Assembly: GCA_018881555.1 (NCBI GenBank)
Contig: JACAXG010000055.1
Location: 3,742,978 to 3,806,977, forward strand
DNA length: 64,000 nucleotides
Source: Amblyornis subalaris
Lineage: Eukaryota > Chordata > Aves > Passeriformes > Ptilonorhynchidae
Direction: 5' to 3'
The position numbers and the translations under genes are program-made. Below, in pieces: positions 14,029-49,000 of the stretch. Position 1 is the first letter of the stretch. The number at the start of each line of letters is the position of its first letter. A model generated the notes under the pieces. That model had not been told where the DNA came from. It made no database searches and saw only the letters and a program-made list of their open reading frames with translations.

Positions 14029-14034
14029 AATAAA
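14029..14034 (+). terminator. BCAP29: BCAP29 polyadenylation signal (AATAAA)
   Basis: Canonical AATAAA about 180 bases after the BCAP29 stop codon. It is the first canonical hexamer downstream, so a short 3' UTR ending near 14,050 is inferred. Confidence 0.65.
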
Positions 14035-14049
14035 GTGATAAGTGGCTTA

Positions 14050-17000
14050 CCGGATTTACNTTGGATTTTGTTACTGCTGTCGTGAGGAGAAACTCAAAAA
14101 TCTTTCAACTCCACTTGGAGAAACTTGACTGTTTTCCAAGCTTTTGCCTCCCATAATGGTAACAGATCACCATTTGCTTGTCGCATTTGAGTGAGGTTGT
14201 ATATCACAGGAGATCATAAAAACACAATTATTTAAACGCCTTTGCAACACTTGTTTGGAGTCTTAAAAATTCAGTTCCCAGTGGGTTNAAGAAGGCTGAA
14301 AGCTTTTCATCAGCCATTCCACTTCAGTGGAAAATTGAATGACAATCAATCTAAGGAAAATAAAGAAAGGAAAATTGCATTTCTAAATCCNTTTCACTAG
14401 CCTGTGACTTTCACTTAGCCACATGGATTTGAGTGTATTTTAACAAACAATATTTTTTGCATGCCTCTGGTTTATTTTTCTTTAATATATTGGGATATTT
14501 CAGTCTTGGGTTGGCTGGTATTAGCAGTCTTTATTTTCACACTGTTTACGTCAATTTACTCTGTATGTACCACCTAACTTCTTTTGCCTGACTAAGTAAA
14601 AAATCTTTTTAAATGTAGATAGTTCGGNTTGTTTTGTTTTGTTTTCATGGATACGATACCTCAAATAAATGTGCACTGTTTTGCATAAGACCTTTTTGGT
14701 ATTCAGAAAGTTGTTTTGAGTTTCTTATTTGTTAGTTGGTTCCAGCTTATATTTGAAAGTTGAATATGTTTGTTATATTAAAGGGATTGTTTAAGTTCAT
14801 GAGTTTCTGGGTTTATTCTTNTAAATTCTCTCCCAATATACTATCTCATCATAGTTAATAGTTACATGCACTAGGAACAAAATACACTTCCAACTTGATG
14901 TTTAACTCTTCTTGAAAATACAGTCTTCTTCATAGTGGTAGTTTTGATTGCTCTGGAAATAGGATTTGTTTAGCTTAGAATTTAAACACAGCTTATCAAG
15001 TAGTATAAGGCATAATAACATAGCATATTAAATAAGAATGCATATGTTTTTAAAAAATACTTCATCCTTGTTGAAGTAGTACAGAATGTGTTTTCAGAGA
15101 TTCTGTGACAGTGGAGGTTTTTTTTTTTATTCTTATAAAAACTTTCAGGAAAAGTTACAGATTTTCATACCTGCATACATACATGTTTTGGAGATGTAGT
15201 TGAATGCGTCTTTGTGTGTTTTCCCCACCCTTTTCTGAAATATTTAAAATTGTGGTGGAATGTTATCTCTGGGCAGATCCAAAGACTATGGTTGGAAGCA
15301 TTGGAGGTATAACAGCTACTGCTAATTTTAATAACAGGATGAAAAAACTCACATCTGCTTGTTACTTTAAGACACTGAACAAAAGCAAATAACTTGATTA
15401 TTATATGCTGTTATCTACTCAAATGTCAAACATTTCTTCCTATAGTGTAAGTAGATAATTGGGTAGAAAATTAGCAGCTTACAATGAATGATGTTGTACA
15501 CTGCGCTCTTCATCCTTAAAAATTTATCTTAAAAAAATAACCTGGAATAAAAAATGGGTAGTTGTGAATGCACTGATAGTACTGATATTTCTCCTTGAGA
15601 ACGAAGTCTGAATGCTTTACAGTTCTTTGCTGTAGAGTGTGACTGAAGAATGAAGGAGTGCAGGGTGGTATGCACTGCTCCTTCAGAAGCTGAAATGAGG
15701 CTGGGTATTTTTAGATATGCAACATGCATTCAACACATGGTACTTACGTGCTGCCCTCTGTAATACTTTACACAAAAAACCTTGATATCAGGCCACAGAG
15801 AATGTTCCCGTAATTAGAGATTGCTTAAACACATAGACTTTCTATTTTGCCTCCATTCATTTCTTCTGTTGTGTCCATTACTTGTATCCTTTGTCAGATT
15901 TCCTTGTCACAGAGTAGAGTATGACCATCATCTTTTTTGTACCTATCTATTGATANGTACCAAATCAGATGGTATATTGACCATCTATTGTGGATAGTCA
16001 CACACATTTGACTGAGTTGCATTATCACATGTTCACCTCTTTGGAGTCCCAGACTTGTTCACAGAAAAATAATCTTTTGTTACTCAGATTAAAAGTATTT
16101 TGTAATCTGCTTTGTAGAACTCTATTCTTNGAAAGAAGACAAGTTCCTTTTGTAAAATTATAAGTCTAAATAGTATATTTGGAAATTCTAGTAGATGGCA
16201 AATCNTTGTGGATATTTTGCATTTGCACTGTTTCACATTATATGCTTTCAGGGCCTGTGGGAGTCTGGGTTGATCAATTTTAAATACAGTTCTCTCATTA
16301 GTAATGTTTTAAGTTATGGTTGATAGCGAAAGAGTGAATCAAAACTTCGTGCTTTTATGTCCTGATCTTTTAGACTTGTGGGTCAGATTTTGGTCATGTG
16401 CCTGTGTTGCGGGAAAGAGCTGAAAAAAAGTTAAATCTCCACTAATAGTGATGGAATCAAAAATACTTTTGTACTCATGTTGGACNGTTAATTTATTCTG
16501 AGTATGTCTCCAGAAGTAAGAATTTAGAGCTCTTTATACTCTAAATAATGTCAAAGTAATTGCCTGGTGGTTTTGGAACCTTTTTTCNCTCTTTAAAAAA
16601 GTAGAAATGTGCATTTTCCATACTTCTGTGGGGAAGCATAGGAGAGATTACTCTAAAAATATTTGCACAGGTTTAACTGATAGTAGCTTTCAAAAAAAAT
16701 TGAGGGATGTTTCCATATTTTTTTCATAAACCTCTTTTTCTGCTGAGTCAAGAAAGCACTGNGGTCATGGTGGGTGCATGAGAACTGACCTGAATATTAA
16801 TAGACCTGGCTGCATGCTTTGGTGTTTCCTTAAATGCAAGCACCTGTAGCTAGGCGGGATGTTTTTCCCTGTTTCTGTTTTTGCAACAAACATCTAACAA
16901 TATATCTTCTTTAATAACATAAATTGTGTACAGTCTTCTGAAAATGTACCCTTGCACTAGCACGCCGTGTGTGTTTGCTGCCACAGTAGTCCCTGGCTAC

Positions 17001-20000
17001 GTAGACTCATTGAAAAGACACTGCCTTCCTAGCTTGTTGCAAAGATTGAAAGCTCAGCTTTTCTCTGGGCATTGAAATAACATTTGTTTTTCCAAATGTG
17101 AAGTTACTGTAAGAGTATTACATGACTGCCTCAGTTCTCAAGCGTTCCTTGAAATTCTGATTTTAGTCTTTGACAGAAGCCCTCGTTTTGCCTTGCCTTT
17201 GGACAATGCTTATCCCACTGGCAGCTGTAATCTGGGTCCTGATGCAGCCTAATACAAGTCATTTTACAGATAAGTTGGAAAAGGAGCTTCAGTTACATCA
17301 TTCCAGTCCTTCAGTACTCTGTGCTACCTATTGCTGTGTGCATTAATTGTGGAATGTCTGAAAACATAGTTCTAGAACTGAGCATCCTCAGGTCAGGAAT
17401 AATGTGGAATATTTTATTTTCTATGATAAAATGTAATACTTGTGTTTTGTTTGAGGTAATGTACGAATAGGGACAGGCATTGCAAAGTGTATTTGTGAGG
17501 AAAACAAGAGTCCCTCTAGTTTTGTGTCCACTCTGGAATGCGGTTGTGATCCAAAGGAATTTTCTATTACCACCTGCAAGGGCAAGTGCCTTGGAAAGAT
17601 TTTGCTGTTCTACCTCTAGCTTTGGGAGNGCTGAGCGGAAGGTGGGGCAGGCTATACAGCCCAGGACTATACATGCTAAAGGATTCCCTGCAGGACTCTG
17701 CGAAGCTGGTCTCGGTCTGCATGAACCACATCCAGGATGTTCGGATTCTCAAACACACTTGGGTGCACCAGGGTTTAGCAGGTGGGAACCTCTCCCCTCT
17801 GTTTAGTGACTAGTGGGAGTTAGATACTAGCACTGGTGTGTCTACTGGAAGGGAGGAGATACCAAAACCAGCTGCTAGGGAATGTGAATATGGGAGGGAT
17901 GTCTCAAACTCGTCTGGAAATCGGACACCAATTACTGCTGTCATAAAAGCATGTCTGNAAGACTCTTGACTTAAATAGCTGTATCTTTAACCCTTTATCC
18001 TGCTGCTTGAGATCAGACTGTCCATGTAGTCTGATTTGGGTTGCTCTTGTCTTTGANAACACTGCCAGAAGAGGCAGTAGCTTTGGTGATAATTGTGTTT
18101 TGCAAAATGGTGTAATAAGTTCTCACCTAGGTGGTCAGACCATATGCTACATCTTACTTAGCCTGAGGTTTAAATCCATAGTCCTGTGACCATGGAAGAA
18201 GAAGGTGCTAAACTACTCCTTTCTTTGTGAGTTTAACAGGGAATGGCAAAGAGACAATGTGAGAGGAAGGGAGGAACTGTTATTCTTGGCCAGTTAGGAC
18301 AAAATTTTAGTCTTTGATTCTTCTCCAGACATGACTTAGGCATTAGAGGTCTAAGGAAACAGAGCATACNGTGAAGTAGGGGACTTGGAAACAGGCTGTG
18401 TATCTATCCTAGGTTGTTTGTTTCATACCAAGTACAAAGTGAACTTGAACTAACTAGAAAATAGTAGCAAATAATAAGATGAACAAGAGGACTCAGAAGA
18501 CTGATGCAGATTTCAAGCTAACAAAAACTAATCACCCCCCCCCAAAAAAACCCCACCCAAACAAATAAAAAAGCAAAAGTTGAAAAATTAAGAGCTTGTC
18601 TTCTAGCTTGAAGAGTAAGTGTTCCAGAGGAAGGGAGATGCATCCTGAGTGGGGTCAGCGCCATCACGGTTCAGAAACTCGTTGCATCTGATTTGACACA
18701 GATGTGTCTCTGTGTATGGGATCCATTCTGAGCTAGGGTTTGCAGTTTTTAGCCTCCTTCTCAAATAATTGTCTTTTCAAATTCTGAAAAATGCATTGTG
18801 TTAAACAGATGGAGATTTTTTTTCCCTGAAACCTCTTGTCCTTGAACTTGCATACTTCTGCCAATATGCATGGTTCTACAGAGTTTTCATCTGTAGATGA
18901 CCTGCAGGTGCTCCTACAGCATCTCATCACCTGAGGTGCTGAAGCTTGAAATACTGTTCAGGCACACGTGCTGCAGCAAACAAATTTGCAAGGACTGNGA
19001 GTTACAGTCAATTCAGATTCTTCTGACTGTTGCCTGTGTTAATTTGCTTGNTCAGTACTACGTCCTTTCCTCTTGATATCAAGCAGTTCTCTTCTAAAAT
19101 CCTAGCTATATGAGTAATAAGATAATTGTAGTTTTGTGCATATCCTGGGAGAAAATAATATGTAATACACAACCAGTCTTGAAAATTGAGTTTATGTGGT
19201 AAGTGTAGGGCATCTACATTGGGTTCCTGCAAATGTTTTTGCTATTGTTCTTTGCTTTAATGATTAGCCTAGAAGCCGTTATACCTGCTGGAGTAATTTC
19301 ATTGTCTTTGTATTAATTTTAGAAATAAGATGATGTTACCACAACAGCTTTTCAAAGTTAGATTTCATAACTGCTTTTCANGATGCTCCATTTTTATCTG
19401 GAGTGGATTCTAACCTAATACATTACTCAGTTTTGATGCCAGGTCAGTTTTCTGTATGTGCTTTAGTATATGTCTAATATGTCTTTTCCAATATTACTTC
19501 CATTTCCCCATAGTATTATCTGCTAATGAGAAAATCTGAAAGCTTTCCCACTCTGGATTAAGTAACATTTACATCAGACACTTTCCTTAAAACACAAATT
19601 TGTACCTCTGAACATTAACTGGCGGCTTTTACTGACTCCAGTGCCGTGCTTATAGGTTTCTACAAAATGCTACGACCTGTTTTGGGAGGCTGGCTGCTTT
19701 GCTGCTGGATACAACATTGCTCAGATAAAACAGTTCCGCAGTTTACCCACACTTCCTTACAATGCAGCAGAGGGGAAGCTAGTTGCAGAATTGGAAAACC
19801 TGAACTGTGTTAACTGTGTTACTTTCAGCAAATAGCTTCTTTGCAGTTTAGTAATGTTGGCTTCAACATGTCTGATGTTAGAACCATACTAAATTGCTTT
19901 GAAACCAAGTCCATGCCTGAGTAGTTCATTTTGCTTGATGCCATATCCCCAGTGTGTATCCTTCGCACCTCTTTGGCTTTGGCTGAAACAGTGGCACTGA

Positions 20001-20380
20001 TCCTTATTAGAAAGTCTCCTNGGTGAGGAGGACACGTACTTCACTCCTGCAAGATCCTTGCTAAGTTGTTTTCCATACGAAACATGGAAGAGCTGCAAGG
20101 TAGCCAGCAGTATTCAGCATGGAGGACTGACTTTTGCAGCCCCAGTTCTATCTCTAACCTTAAATTACAGCAGGACTGCCACAGAGTTCATTCCCTTGGG
20201 CAAACCAGAAGCTGCAGCCCTGGGCCACCTTCTCTCATTTCAGGTGTGACGCAAAGAGCCCCCAAGCCCCGAACCACTTCTTCCCAGCCAGGCGCCTGAG
20301 TGAGCTCAGGGGTGGTTCCGAGAGCAGATGCTGTTTNTTAGGCATTTGTATCGATGCATGGAGACGACTCCCAAAACTTG
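14050..20380. other. Intergenic region between BCAP29 and SLC26A4
   Basis: About 6.3 kb with no supported gene. It contains a short GTTTT repeat near 14630-14645 and a C-run followed by an A-run near 18534-18550. It is AT-rich until the CpG-rich SLC26A4 promoter begins near 20,380. Enhancers could be present but cannot be read by eye. Confidence 0.55.
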
Positions 20381-20842
20381 GGTCACGGGACGCAGCGGGG
20401 CTTTGGGAACTCCAGGCGGCTTCCGTGCAGGCCAAGCAGTGTGCGGCGCGGCCGGTCCTATCTCACCCCCTCAGGCTCGCCTTAACAGCTACCACTTTGG
20501 CCGGCCGCTGGCGGGCAGGTGGCTCTTTGGGGCAGCTGGTGAGGGGGAGAGGCCATCACCTGTCGGCGGGGTTGGTGTGCGTGCAGCCAGCCCCACTCCG
20601 CACGCCCCGGAGTCATTCCCCCGACGCCTGCCCGCGGGCCGCCGCCTTTGAAGTGCAGCCTCCGCCCGAGGGGACGGGAGGTGCCGGGGTCGGGGGGGTC
20701 GCTCCGGGGAGCGCAGGCCCGAGCGGGGCTGGCGAGGGGGCACCGGGGNCTCCGGGGGAGGGCGGACAGAGGCGTCGCCCGGGCCGGCCTGGAGCCGGGT
20801 CTCTGTTTCCCCGTAAATAAAGCGGCGGGCCGTGGGCGGCCG

Positions 20843-20849
20843 TATAAAT
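20843..20849 (+). promoter_or_regulatory. SLC26A4: Putative TATA box of SLC26A4
   Basis: TATAAAT stands alone in very GC-rich sequence, 165 bases upstream of the chosen start codon. A start of transcription near 20,870-20,880 would follow, giving a 5' UTR of about 140 bases. Inferred from spacing only. Confidence 0.55.
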
Positions 20850-21013
20850 GCGGCTGCGGCAGGGCCGGCTCGCCTTGCCCCAGGCCGGGGAGCGGGCGCG
20901 GGCAGAGCCGTCGGAGCCGCGGTTCAGGACGCGGACAGCGCTGCGGGGCCGGGGGCGCGGCGCGGGGCCGGCAGGGGGGGCCGCGCTCGCTGCCCGCCGG
21001 CTCAGNCGGGGCC

Positions 21014-42223
<21,210 letters not shown>

Positions 42224-45040
42224 AGAAGGACTGCTGGTATTGTCCCACCTGTGAGCACACAGCAATATTTATGCACCGGGACTATATAAGCATTTTGTGC
42301 TATGAAACCAATCTTTGCACTCTGAAACCCTGATTGTCTGAATGATACAGATCTCTGTAACCCTCCAAATTTTAGCTAACATTATCCTGGAAATATTTTG
42401 GACCCTGATTCAGCAAGCACTTTCTGCTATGATACATATTAATAAAAAAGAAAATCAGAAGACTATTAAGAAAGATGTACTCAGTTTTGGGACTCTAGGC
42501 AGAAGATGTGCTACACTTTTATCAGTTTGTACAGGATGAAGAGCTGCTCTGTGGTCTACCCGGGAGAGCTGAAGAGACCAAAATCTTTGGATGGTGAGCC
42601 AGTATTTGTACAATGCCTAGTGAAAGGGCAGGAGCTCTAGCTGGCCAAGGCTTTGAATTCTAGACCATTAATGTGAGAATATGTGCTGACAAGCCTTGAA
42701 AAATGTATCATGATCATTTTTTTCAAGCAATTCCTTAAATTGCTGCAGGTTGTTAGATCACTGAAACAGGTGACAGGTGAAGCCGTCACATGAACAGAAA
42801 ACAGCACTGAACTACTATAATACTTTAAATAGGATAAATTTCAAAAGACCCTTGGATATGGGTTCATTGGTTCTGTATTAATCCCATTGTAGCAAATCAT
42901 GCACTAGTATTAATGATTGTTCCTTAAATGAAGGACATGCAGATTATTTTGGCTAGGTTACATAATCTTCACCAAGAGGCAGATCATGACATAAATTCAA
43001 GAAAACCTTAGTCCCCAAGTACTTAATGGAATCTGTAGAACAGGCTGATACTGAGTGCAAGCAAGAAAGTCAGAATGTGACCTAGTATAGAGGTTTGCAG
43101 GTTTTTAAAATGGAATAGAGGAGTATTTTTTGTTTAACAAATAGTTATATTTTTATATAGTTTTTTTCTTTTAATATTCTACATCAAACTGCTGCTGTTC
43201 TTTTTCATTTGAAAGTTCATAATGCACAAGTGCAATAATTTACAAAAGATAAATATTTGACCAGAAAAACTTTAATCCTTCCTTTAGGACTATATAAAAT
43301 AGATATGCAGGAAACTAATGTTCTTAATTTTCAAGAAGAAATGTATTTTGATGGAAAACAGACTGCTACCTTTAATTTTTTAGCACTACATTAACTTTTT
43401 AAATGGAAAAAAACCCTGCATGGTGAGGAAACAGAAAAAAACAGAAGTGTAAGAAATGTCCAGGTATAAAATGCCTTTAACAATGTGGGCTAATTAGCTT
43501 CAGTATCTTCACGTATTTAAGACTCCTTATTTGACTACATCAGAGAAATTTTCCTTCATCACACTGCACAGAGAAGATCCCTGCTGCAGGTAACATTGGT
43601 GGAAAGTCTCAGGCGAAAAGCTAAGCACTAAATAAATTATTCTGGCCTAAGGACCTGAGCCAACTCTGTCAAAATCAGTGAAAAAAAAAATCCTATAAAC
43701 TTCAGTCAGTTGGACAGTCTTACAAAACAGGTAAAGCACCAAATGGGTATCTTTATTCTCTAGTTAAAGCATCAACTTCAGCCTTCACAACAGTCAGTGA
43801 AGTTTCTCAGTTCAGACGCAATACAGGCTTGAACTGAGGTGGTGTTGGTGCTCCAGTCCAAGCCAGCAAAACACAGGATTGTATTCAGAACGGACACAGG
43901 CCACTTTTATGTGGGATGGGCACCTCCACCAGCCGAGAATGAGGCATGTGTTCAAGAGGCAAATCAGACCACTGCACCTCTTCAGATGGAACCATTGATT
44001 TCTGTTGACACAAATGCTTCAGTCCAGGGTGTAATTTGACAATTCACACTTTTAACTCTACCTGTCCTCTTTCTCTCCCCTTGCCACCTCATACAGGAGG
44101 CTGGCACTTCTGCCCAATTTACTGACCTGAAGTTCCTGTGAGGCCTTGGCTGCAATTTATATAACCTGACTACAAGGAACTGTTGCCAGTGCACAAGGCC
44201 AATGACATGTTTCTCAGCAGCCGTATTGCTTTTCTAAAACGGATGTATGTTTAATGTAGAAAGTAAAATATTCTACCTGGTTAAGTGAGCTTTCAGCTAA
44301 TTGTTATGCAGGACACATACTATGGAAAAGATGTTAAAAAAATGGTAGCAGTGATTTTTTTTTTCTCAAGGCAACATTTGCACTGTGAAGTTTGAGTATA
44401 GAGTCTTGCATGACAGAGAGGTGGACTTACATTATTTTTTGAACTTTCTCTAGTTCTTGTCCATGCAGGTATTTAAAAAGAAATTAAATACTCAACAGTC
44501 TTCCAGTTCCATTCCAAATATGACATCTCAGCTGGGATTAATTGTGATAAAATACAATGAAATGCACTTATTCTTGGCCTGCGTATTTCTTCCAGGCACG
44601 GTTTTATCTGTTCTTAATTTAACTGGCACAAAATATTAAACTGCTGAAAAACAGCATTTCACTCAAAGCCTAGTGACATAGAAGGGTAAGAGGTAATATG
44701 CAGAATGCATTCAAATGCCTTTCTCAGTGGCTATGTGCTTAATTTTCTATGTATCCATCAAAATTAAGGATACCAAAATAATGGATTTTTCAATGAAGCG
44801 AAAATTCTCTAGAGTTTTGTACTAATTCAAACACCCATAAATAGTGTAAGTAGGTGTGCTGCTCTTTTTCCTGTAGGATGAAGAAGCGGTATTTTTGTAT
44901 GCATTTTGAGTATTACTGGTCCGTCTTTGCATGTCAGATATTAAATTTGGAGGTGTATTTTTTTTACCCTTTTAAAAAGCTGCATTTGAAAAGTAATTGT
45001 ATCCATTAATTAGAAAATAAAGTTGTGCATACTGAAAACC
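42224..45040 (+). other. SLC26A4: SLC26A4 3' UTR (inferred)
   Basis: About 2.8 kb of AT-rich sequence after the pendrin stop without a new exon. An internal AATAAA near 43,630 could give a shorter form. The end at about 45,040 follows from the AATAAA at 45016. Confidence 0.5.
45016..45021 (+). terminator. SLC26A4: Putative distal polyadenylation signal of SLC26A4
   Basis: AATAAA in gaaaataaagttgtgcat, followed within about 40 bases by T/G-rich sequence (tctctgtgtttgggggtttc) that fits a downstream element. Confidence 0.55.
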
Positions 45041-45933
45041 TACTCCTTGCATCTCTGTGTTTGGGGGTTTCTTGTTTGGTTTTGAGGTTTTTTTAAGTCT
45101 TCTCTCTGTGAATTCTTATTGTGGGGAGATAAAGCATATTATGCAGGGATCAGTGTCATGCTTGCCTTGGGCCTGCCTTTTGAGGATCAATGCAGGCAGA
45201 AGGAAAAACCTGTTTCCTCTGCCTTATGGGGGTAAGAAACGTTAGACTTAACTGGCAGCTTTTAAATGTTAAGGCTGTAAAGATAATGAGAGACATTGTC
45301 TGTAGGAACACAAAATCCCAATCCAGGAGGCTTTTAGTGAGACAATCACCAATCCGAAGTGCATGGAATTGAGTTACCCCTACTTTAGGGTTGTGGAAGG
45401 ACTGCTTGAGGCCATTTTCTATTCATAGCCTGTGACTTAGTTGTATTTATATTTATTTCTTTCTTCAGTGCTGTAGAAACACTCTGTAAAGACAGCATCC
45501 CACTGAATTACACAGGAATTACAAAATGCTAAATTTTTGGAAATTACATTAAGTCCTCTCCTCAGCTAGTGAGCTCTATTGCTGTGAGGCTTCTGAGTGC
45601 TCTGGAGATTCACTGTACCGTCACTTCTACAGAGTGTCAGGAATGTGCCGTTCCATGCCAAAACTTGAGGCTGACCTCAGCAGCCTGGAGCGCGATGCGG
45701 TGTCACATCTGTCCAATGTGTCTGAAGGCTGCAGCACATGTGCGGCCGGACGAGGCCTCTTTGGCTCCTGAACTGCGAGCCCCCTCTCATGTTTTAATTT
45801 CATTCTTCCCCTGAAACCACAGGGTCACGCCTCCTGTTCCCAACAACTCGCACCTCTGCACCCCCGGGGCCGCCGCCTTCCCCTCCCGGCGCGGTGCGAG
45901 GCGGCCCCGCTCCCCTCCACTCCCGCCGCGCCC

Positions 45934-45963
45934 GGGCCGGGCCGGGCCGGGCCGGGCCGGGCC
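45934..45963 (+). repeat. GGGCC pentamer repeat, six perfect copies
   Basis: Six uninterrupted GGGCC units about 110 bases upstream of the CBLL1 start codon, inside the CpG-rich block and possibly in the 5' UTR. Confidence 0.9.
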
Positions 45964-46073
45964 GAGCCGTTCCGCAGCGGAGCACCGCGCGCGGCTCTGC
46001 CGCCCGCGCCCCGCCCGCGTCGCCGCCGCTTCCGGCCGCGCCCTTCCGCTCCCACAGCGCCCCGCGCCGCATC

Positions 46074-46086
46074 ATGGACCACAATG
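46074..46086 (+). CDS. CBLL1: CBLL1 coding exon 1 (residues 1-5)
   Basis: Only 13 coding bases, ATG GAC CAC AAT G, then donor gtgagc. The join to the next exon gives MDHNDNDLQGTNSSG, matching the family N terminus. Confidence 0.88.
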
Positions 46087-49000
46087 GTGAGCAGGGGGAG
46101 GCTGGGGGCCCGTCCGTGCTCGGCCCGCCGGGCCCGCGCCTGCCGCCGGGCGGGGAGCGGCCAGGCGGGGTCAGCGGGCGCGGGGCGGCTCAGGGGCGGC
46201 GGCGGCGGGACCGGCCCGGCCCCCGGGAGCGCCGGCGGGGCTCGGGTGCGGCGCGGGGCCTGCTCGCTCCCCGGGCAGGCGCGGCGGCCTCGGCTCGGCG
46301 GCGCCCGGCGCTGCCCCCGTCCCGAGGGCTTTCGGCAGGACTGAGGGGCCGCTGCCGGCGGGAGGCCCCGTCCCGGGCGGAGCGGCGGCCGCTGACTGCG
46401 CTGAGCGGGCCGGGGTGCCCGGGCCCGGCAGCACCGCACGCAGCTTGTGGCGTTCCGGGGGTGGGGGAGAGACCCTCGTTTGTCCGTGGCGTTTCCCGGC
46501 GTCAGTGCCCATAATGTGTTTGCTGGTTCCGTAGTTGTGGCCTGAGAAGAAACTGCCTCGTGTGCTTAAATTTGGGTTCGTAGCTGTGGTCGTTCGCTGA
46601 TGAGCGCGCTGGCGTAGCTGTGATCCTTTGCTAGTTAATGCGCTGGCATAGTGCAATGAATAAATGAATAGACGTGGGCTTTTCGCTAGGGTGGCTTTGA
46701 AAGTTTTTTTCCTTTTTCTTCGAAAAGATTGCATTATAAGTCTATCTGTATAAAGTATTTGAGCTATATTTGTGAATTTTAATAAAGCTTGAAATGCAAA
46801 AATAAAACTTAAGTTGATGAAGATGACATTTCAGGAGGTTGCATCACCTCTAATTAGAATTTCTGGAAGTAGTCTTAGCAAGTTTGGTGTGTTGTAGTTT
46901 TTTTGAACATAATCCTGCGAGTTATGCTCACACAGACTGGAACTGATTATCCTTTTGTGAAACATGAGTGACTAATCAACTTGCTAGTTCGGATTAGTGG
47001 AGCAGCTAACTCACGTAAATATTCTTGGCTTACAAGGGTATAAGGAAGAAAAGCGACACAATAGTTTCCTGTTGGCAGTTCAATGGACTAAATAATATAA
47101 AAGTTTTTGATTTTTAAAATTTGTTTTAGTTACCCCTGTTTGCAAATGGACTGAGGTGCTGCAGAGACTTTTTCTGGTTTTGTGTATTCTGGTAGATAAC
47201 AGAATTTCCCAACACATGGAAAACAGCTTTACCTCTGATGTCTTGGTCCAGCACTCCTTGGGGAAGCCTGTGACATTGTTGATTGTTTGCAGATTCATCC
47301 GGACAGCCTAAAAAATGACTGGAAGTAAAAACAAGCTTTACTGCTTTTGGTTTTTTGCGTATTGCCTTTCAGATTGAAACTGTCAACCACAGTGCTAAGA
47401 GGAATTTGCTCTATCTGAGGAAATTGAGGGCTTTTGATTTTGAGGTACAGGACTGTCAAGGCACAGTCCCAGTTTCAGACTGACACATTTCCTAGCTTCA
47501 GTGGTAGCTGCTGAATAACTTAGAGCAATCCCTTTTTTTCCTTGTTTTAACTTCTCCTTGTTGCATTGTGTGTGGTGGCTACAGGCTTTGAGGGACAGTA
47601 AGTTGGTGAGGCGTTGTGCAGAGTTACACTAATGGGCCCTAATTTCAGTGTCCAGGTGCTCCTGTGCCACAATCCTTTGGGGCCTCAACAGTCATTTCAG
47701 GGCTGCAGGACTGTAACTGCTCGGGGCTCACCCCTTCCAGGCTGAGTATGCCCTGCTTTGAAATACCTGGAAAAATGGCATTTTTAGTTAAAATCCAAGT
47801 GAGCTGGGAAAATTTGTGAAGGACATAACTATTTTTGTATGAATGAGATGCTTTGTGGTGGTTTCAGATAAACTTCGTGGAGGTTGAGGGAGTTATACCC
47901 CCTTTGTTGGTGTTGCTTGTTGCAATACCTGCTTTGGGTTATGTTTTGGAGCCTGTACCTGCTGATGCATGTGTCAGGTTATTTCTTGCTTCCTTCACCC
48001 TGGTACTTAAATCTGGTTAAGGAGAATTCTGTATGTAGCAGGGAATAATAATTTTCGGTTTAGAAAAGATGCAAGTACATACTTCTAAGTACCAGTATTT
48101 TTGTGATACTTTATCATAAACTTCTAAGTAATATGTCAAGATTTTGAGTTAATATATAAACTAGTTTCCTTCCTGCTTTAATAAACAATTTACATAAATT
48201 GTAAAAATCATCTTTTCACATGAGAAATTCTATGTAACCAAGGTTGTACAAAGAATTGACTCTTCAGTGCTGTTCACACTGTGAGAGGAGCTATACAATT
48301 AATGTTTCTGTTGTGGAGAAATTAGTGACTAGCTAAGTTATTTAAATAGGTCTATTTTTAAACTAGATTTCCTAAAATCATGGCTGTTCCTATTACAGTT
48401 TCGTGACTTCTGAAAGAAATTGTATGTAAAGATACTTATCTTCTAGTTGTTAAATTTTGATATTTGTATGAGACTTAAGCAAGCTTTAAAAATTATTTTT
48501 CTGAAAACTTCTCTGTTAACATTTAGTCTCTTTAGAAACTATTAGATAACTGAAAAATTAGATTTTTTTTAAATTTTCTTTCATAGACAATGATTTGCAA
48601 GGAACAAATAGTTCAGGATCATTGGGTGGTCTTGATGTCCGTAGAAGAATCCCTATAAAGCTTATTTCAAAACAGACCAATAAAACCAAACCTGCACCTC
48701 GAACTCCAAGAAATATGAACAGAATGCCTTCGAAGACACAAGCTGGTGATGAAGGTAAATTAATATAAATTCCCTGTAGTAGGGCAACATATTATTCTAC
48801 AGCATTATTCATGACTTTGTTCAGTCTTGGAGACTGAAGGGTCCAGGGTTCTGTCCAAATGCAAAACAAGCTTCAAATTTCCAGGTACTGCTGCACTGTA
48901 GGGCTTAAATAGGCTTTAAATTTCTAAAACAGGCTGTCCTACTATTTTGGCTCTACCTTTCTGTAGAATGGGCTCAGCAGATTGGAAGTGCTGTGGCATT

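Larger units (their letters stand above)
45830..46470 (+). promoter_or_regulatory. CBLL1: CpG-rich promoter region of CBLL1
   Basis: Dense CpG and GC block around the 13-base first coding exon, starting less than 1 kb after the SLC26A4 polyadenylation signal. No TATA box was seen. Confidence 0.75.

Noticed and set aside
45825..46514. Open frames of about 200 codons on both strands around CBLL1 exon 1
   Set aside because: Same GC-composition effect. Only the 13 coding bases from 46074 join to a recognisable protein.
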